Shown: positions 63,981-64,000 of the stretch, piece by piece
Layout: every line of letters starts with the position of its first letter
Numbering within the stretch: the stretch's first letter is position 1
Source: Aliivibrio sp.
Lineage (GTDB): Bacteria; Pseudomonadota; Gammaproteobacteria; Enterobacterales; Vibrionaceae
Assembly: GCA_016764915.1 (NCBI GenBank)
Contig: JAESQY010000063.1
Location: forward strand, 24,136 to 88,135
DNA: 64,000 nucleotides
Reading direction: 5' to 3'
The notes under the pieces: generated by a model
Told to the model about the DNA's origin: nothing
Seen by the model: the letters and a program-made list of their open reading frames with translations, nothing else
Databases searched by the model: none
Program-made: the position numbers and the translations under genes

Positions 63981-64000
63981 AATGTTATTGAGTGATCTCC
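63981..64000 (-). repeat. Inverted copy of the 23-bp repeat
   Basis: On the minus strand this reads GGAGATCACTCAATAACATT, the same core as the direct repeats. It faces them across about 11 bases and runs to the edge of the window. Confidence 0.8.

Larger units (their letters stand above)
63870..64000. mobile_element. Probable terminal region of an IS21/Tn7-class element
   Basis: The kinase frame leaves homology at about 63880, and the remainder of the window is non-coding repeat. Arrays of about 20-25-bp transposase-binding sites at element ends are a mark of IS21, Tn7 and Tn5053-type elements. The right part also carries an inverted copy ending at the window edge. No transposase gene lies in the window, so the family is inferred and the exact junction could be anywhere from 63870 to 63895. 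Confidence 0.55.

Noticed and set aside
63891..64000. CRISPR array
   Set aside because: The units are contiguous 23-mers without unique spacers, and the last is inverted; this fits transposase-binding sites.

Overview
The window reads as a chromosomal segment of a marine gammaproteobacterium of the Vibrionaceae. The evidence is gene order and gene content: the tail of DNA polymerase II, then a UvrY/VarA regulator, uvrC, pgsA and a Cys-Leu-Gly tRNA cluster; a norspermidine biosynthesis operon typical of vibrios; and E. coli-like but diverged helD, mgsA, pst, moeAB, folE and rluF. Nothing here looks like a plasmid. The only mobile DNA I can support is a terminal repeat array at the extreme right edge.

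Layout. 0-4.2 kb: polB 3' end, uvrY-uvrC-pgsA, tRNA-Cys, tRNA-Leu, tRNA-Gly and a broken tRNA-Gly copy with its own terminator. 4.4-8.2 kb: an HflX-family GTPase with an acidic insertion, a VOC protein, and an Lrp-type regulator divergent from a YjeH-type amino-acid exporter. 8.3-17.9 kb: a hydroxyproline catabolic island (epimerase, FAD-dependent D-hydroxyproline dehydrogenase, DapA-family deaminase, alpha-ketoglutarate semialdehyde dehydrogenase) plus a polyamine-type ABC importer whose ATPase is frameshifted and whose second permease ends early. 17.9-24.8 kb: LysR regulator, carbohydrate ABC importer, short-chain dehydrogenase and a GntR/FCD regulator. Four copies of one palindromic motif sit before the hydroxyproline genes and before the GntR gene, which suggests a single regulon. 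25-30.8 kb: norspermidine operon (diaminobutyrate aminotransferase-decarboxylase fusion, a frameshifted carboxynorspermidine dehydrogenase, nspC), preceded by a long leader with a 22-codon ORF.

30.8-42.4 kb: DUF1501/DUF1800 pair, YccS-like membrane protein, helD behind a consensus LexA box, mgsA, a DnaQ-like protein, a chemoreceptor, a type IV pilin-like protein and a DUF2057 protein. 42.4-48.4 kb: pstSCAB and a TPR-GAF-GGDEF protein. 48.3-52.9 kb: moeB, moeA, folE, rluF and an outer-membrane barrel. 53.8-54.1 kb: a second tRNA-Cys/tRNA-Leu operon that copies the first, about 50 kb away in direct orientation. 54.2-55.8 kb: EF-hand protein and a stand-alone PTS EIIC-like protein.

56.3-64 kb: a compact co-oriented cluster of three glycosyltransferases, an ABC exporter and a tandem APH-like kinase. 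I cannot assign this cluster to a described pathway, and it is the best candidate here for a new system: a saccharide assembled in the cytoplasm, exported, and probably phosphorylated. It is damaged: the first glycosyltransferase carries an in-frame stop, and the kinase is cut short beside 23-bp transposase-type repeats.

Five genes in the window are interrupted (three one-base frameshifts, two in-frame stops). Whether this is real decay or partly sequencing error cannot be settled from the sequence alone.
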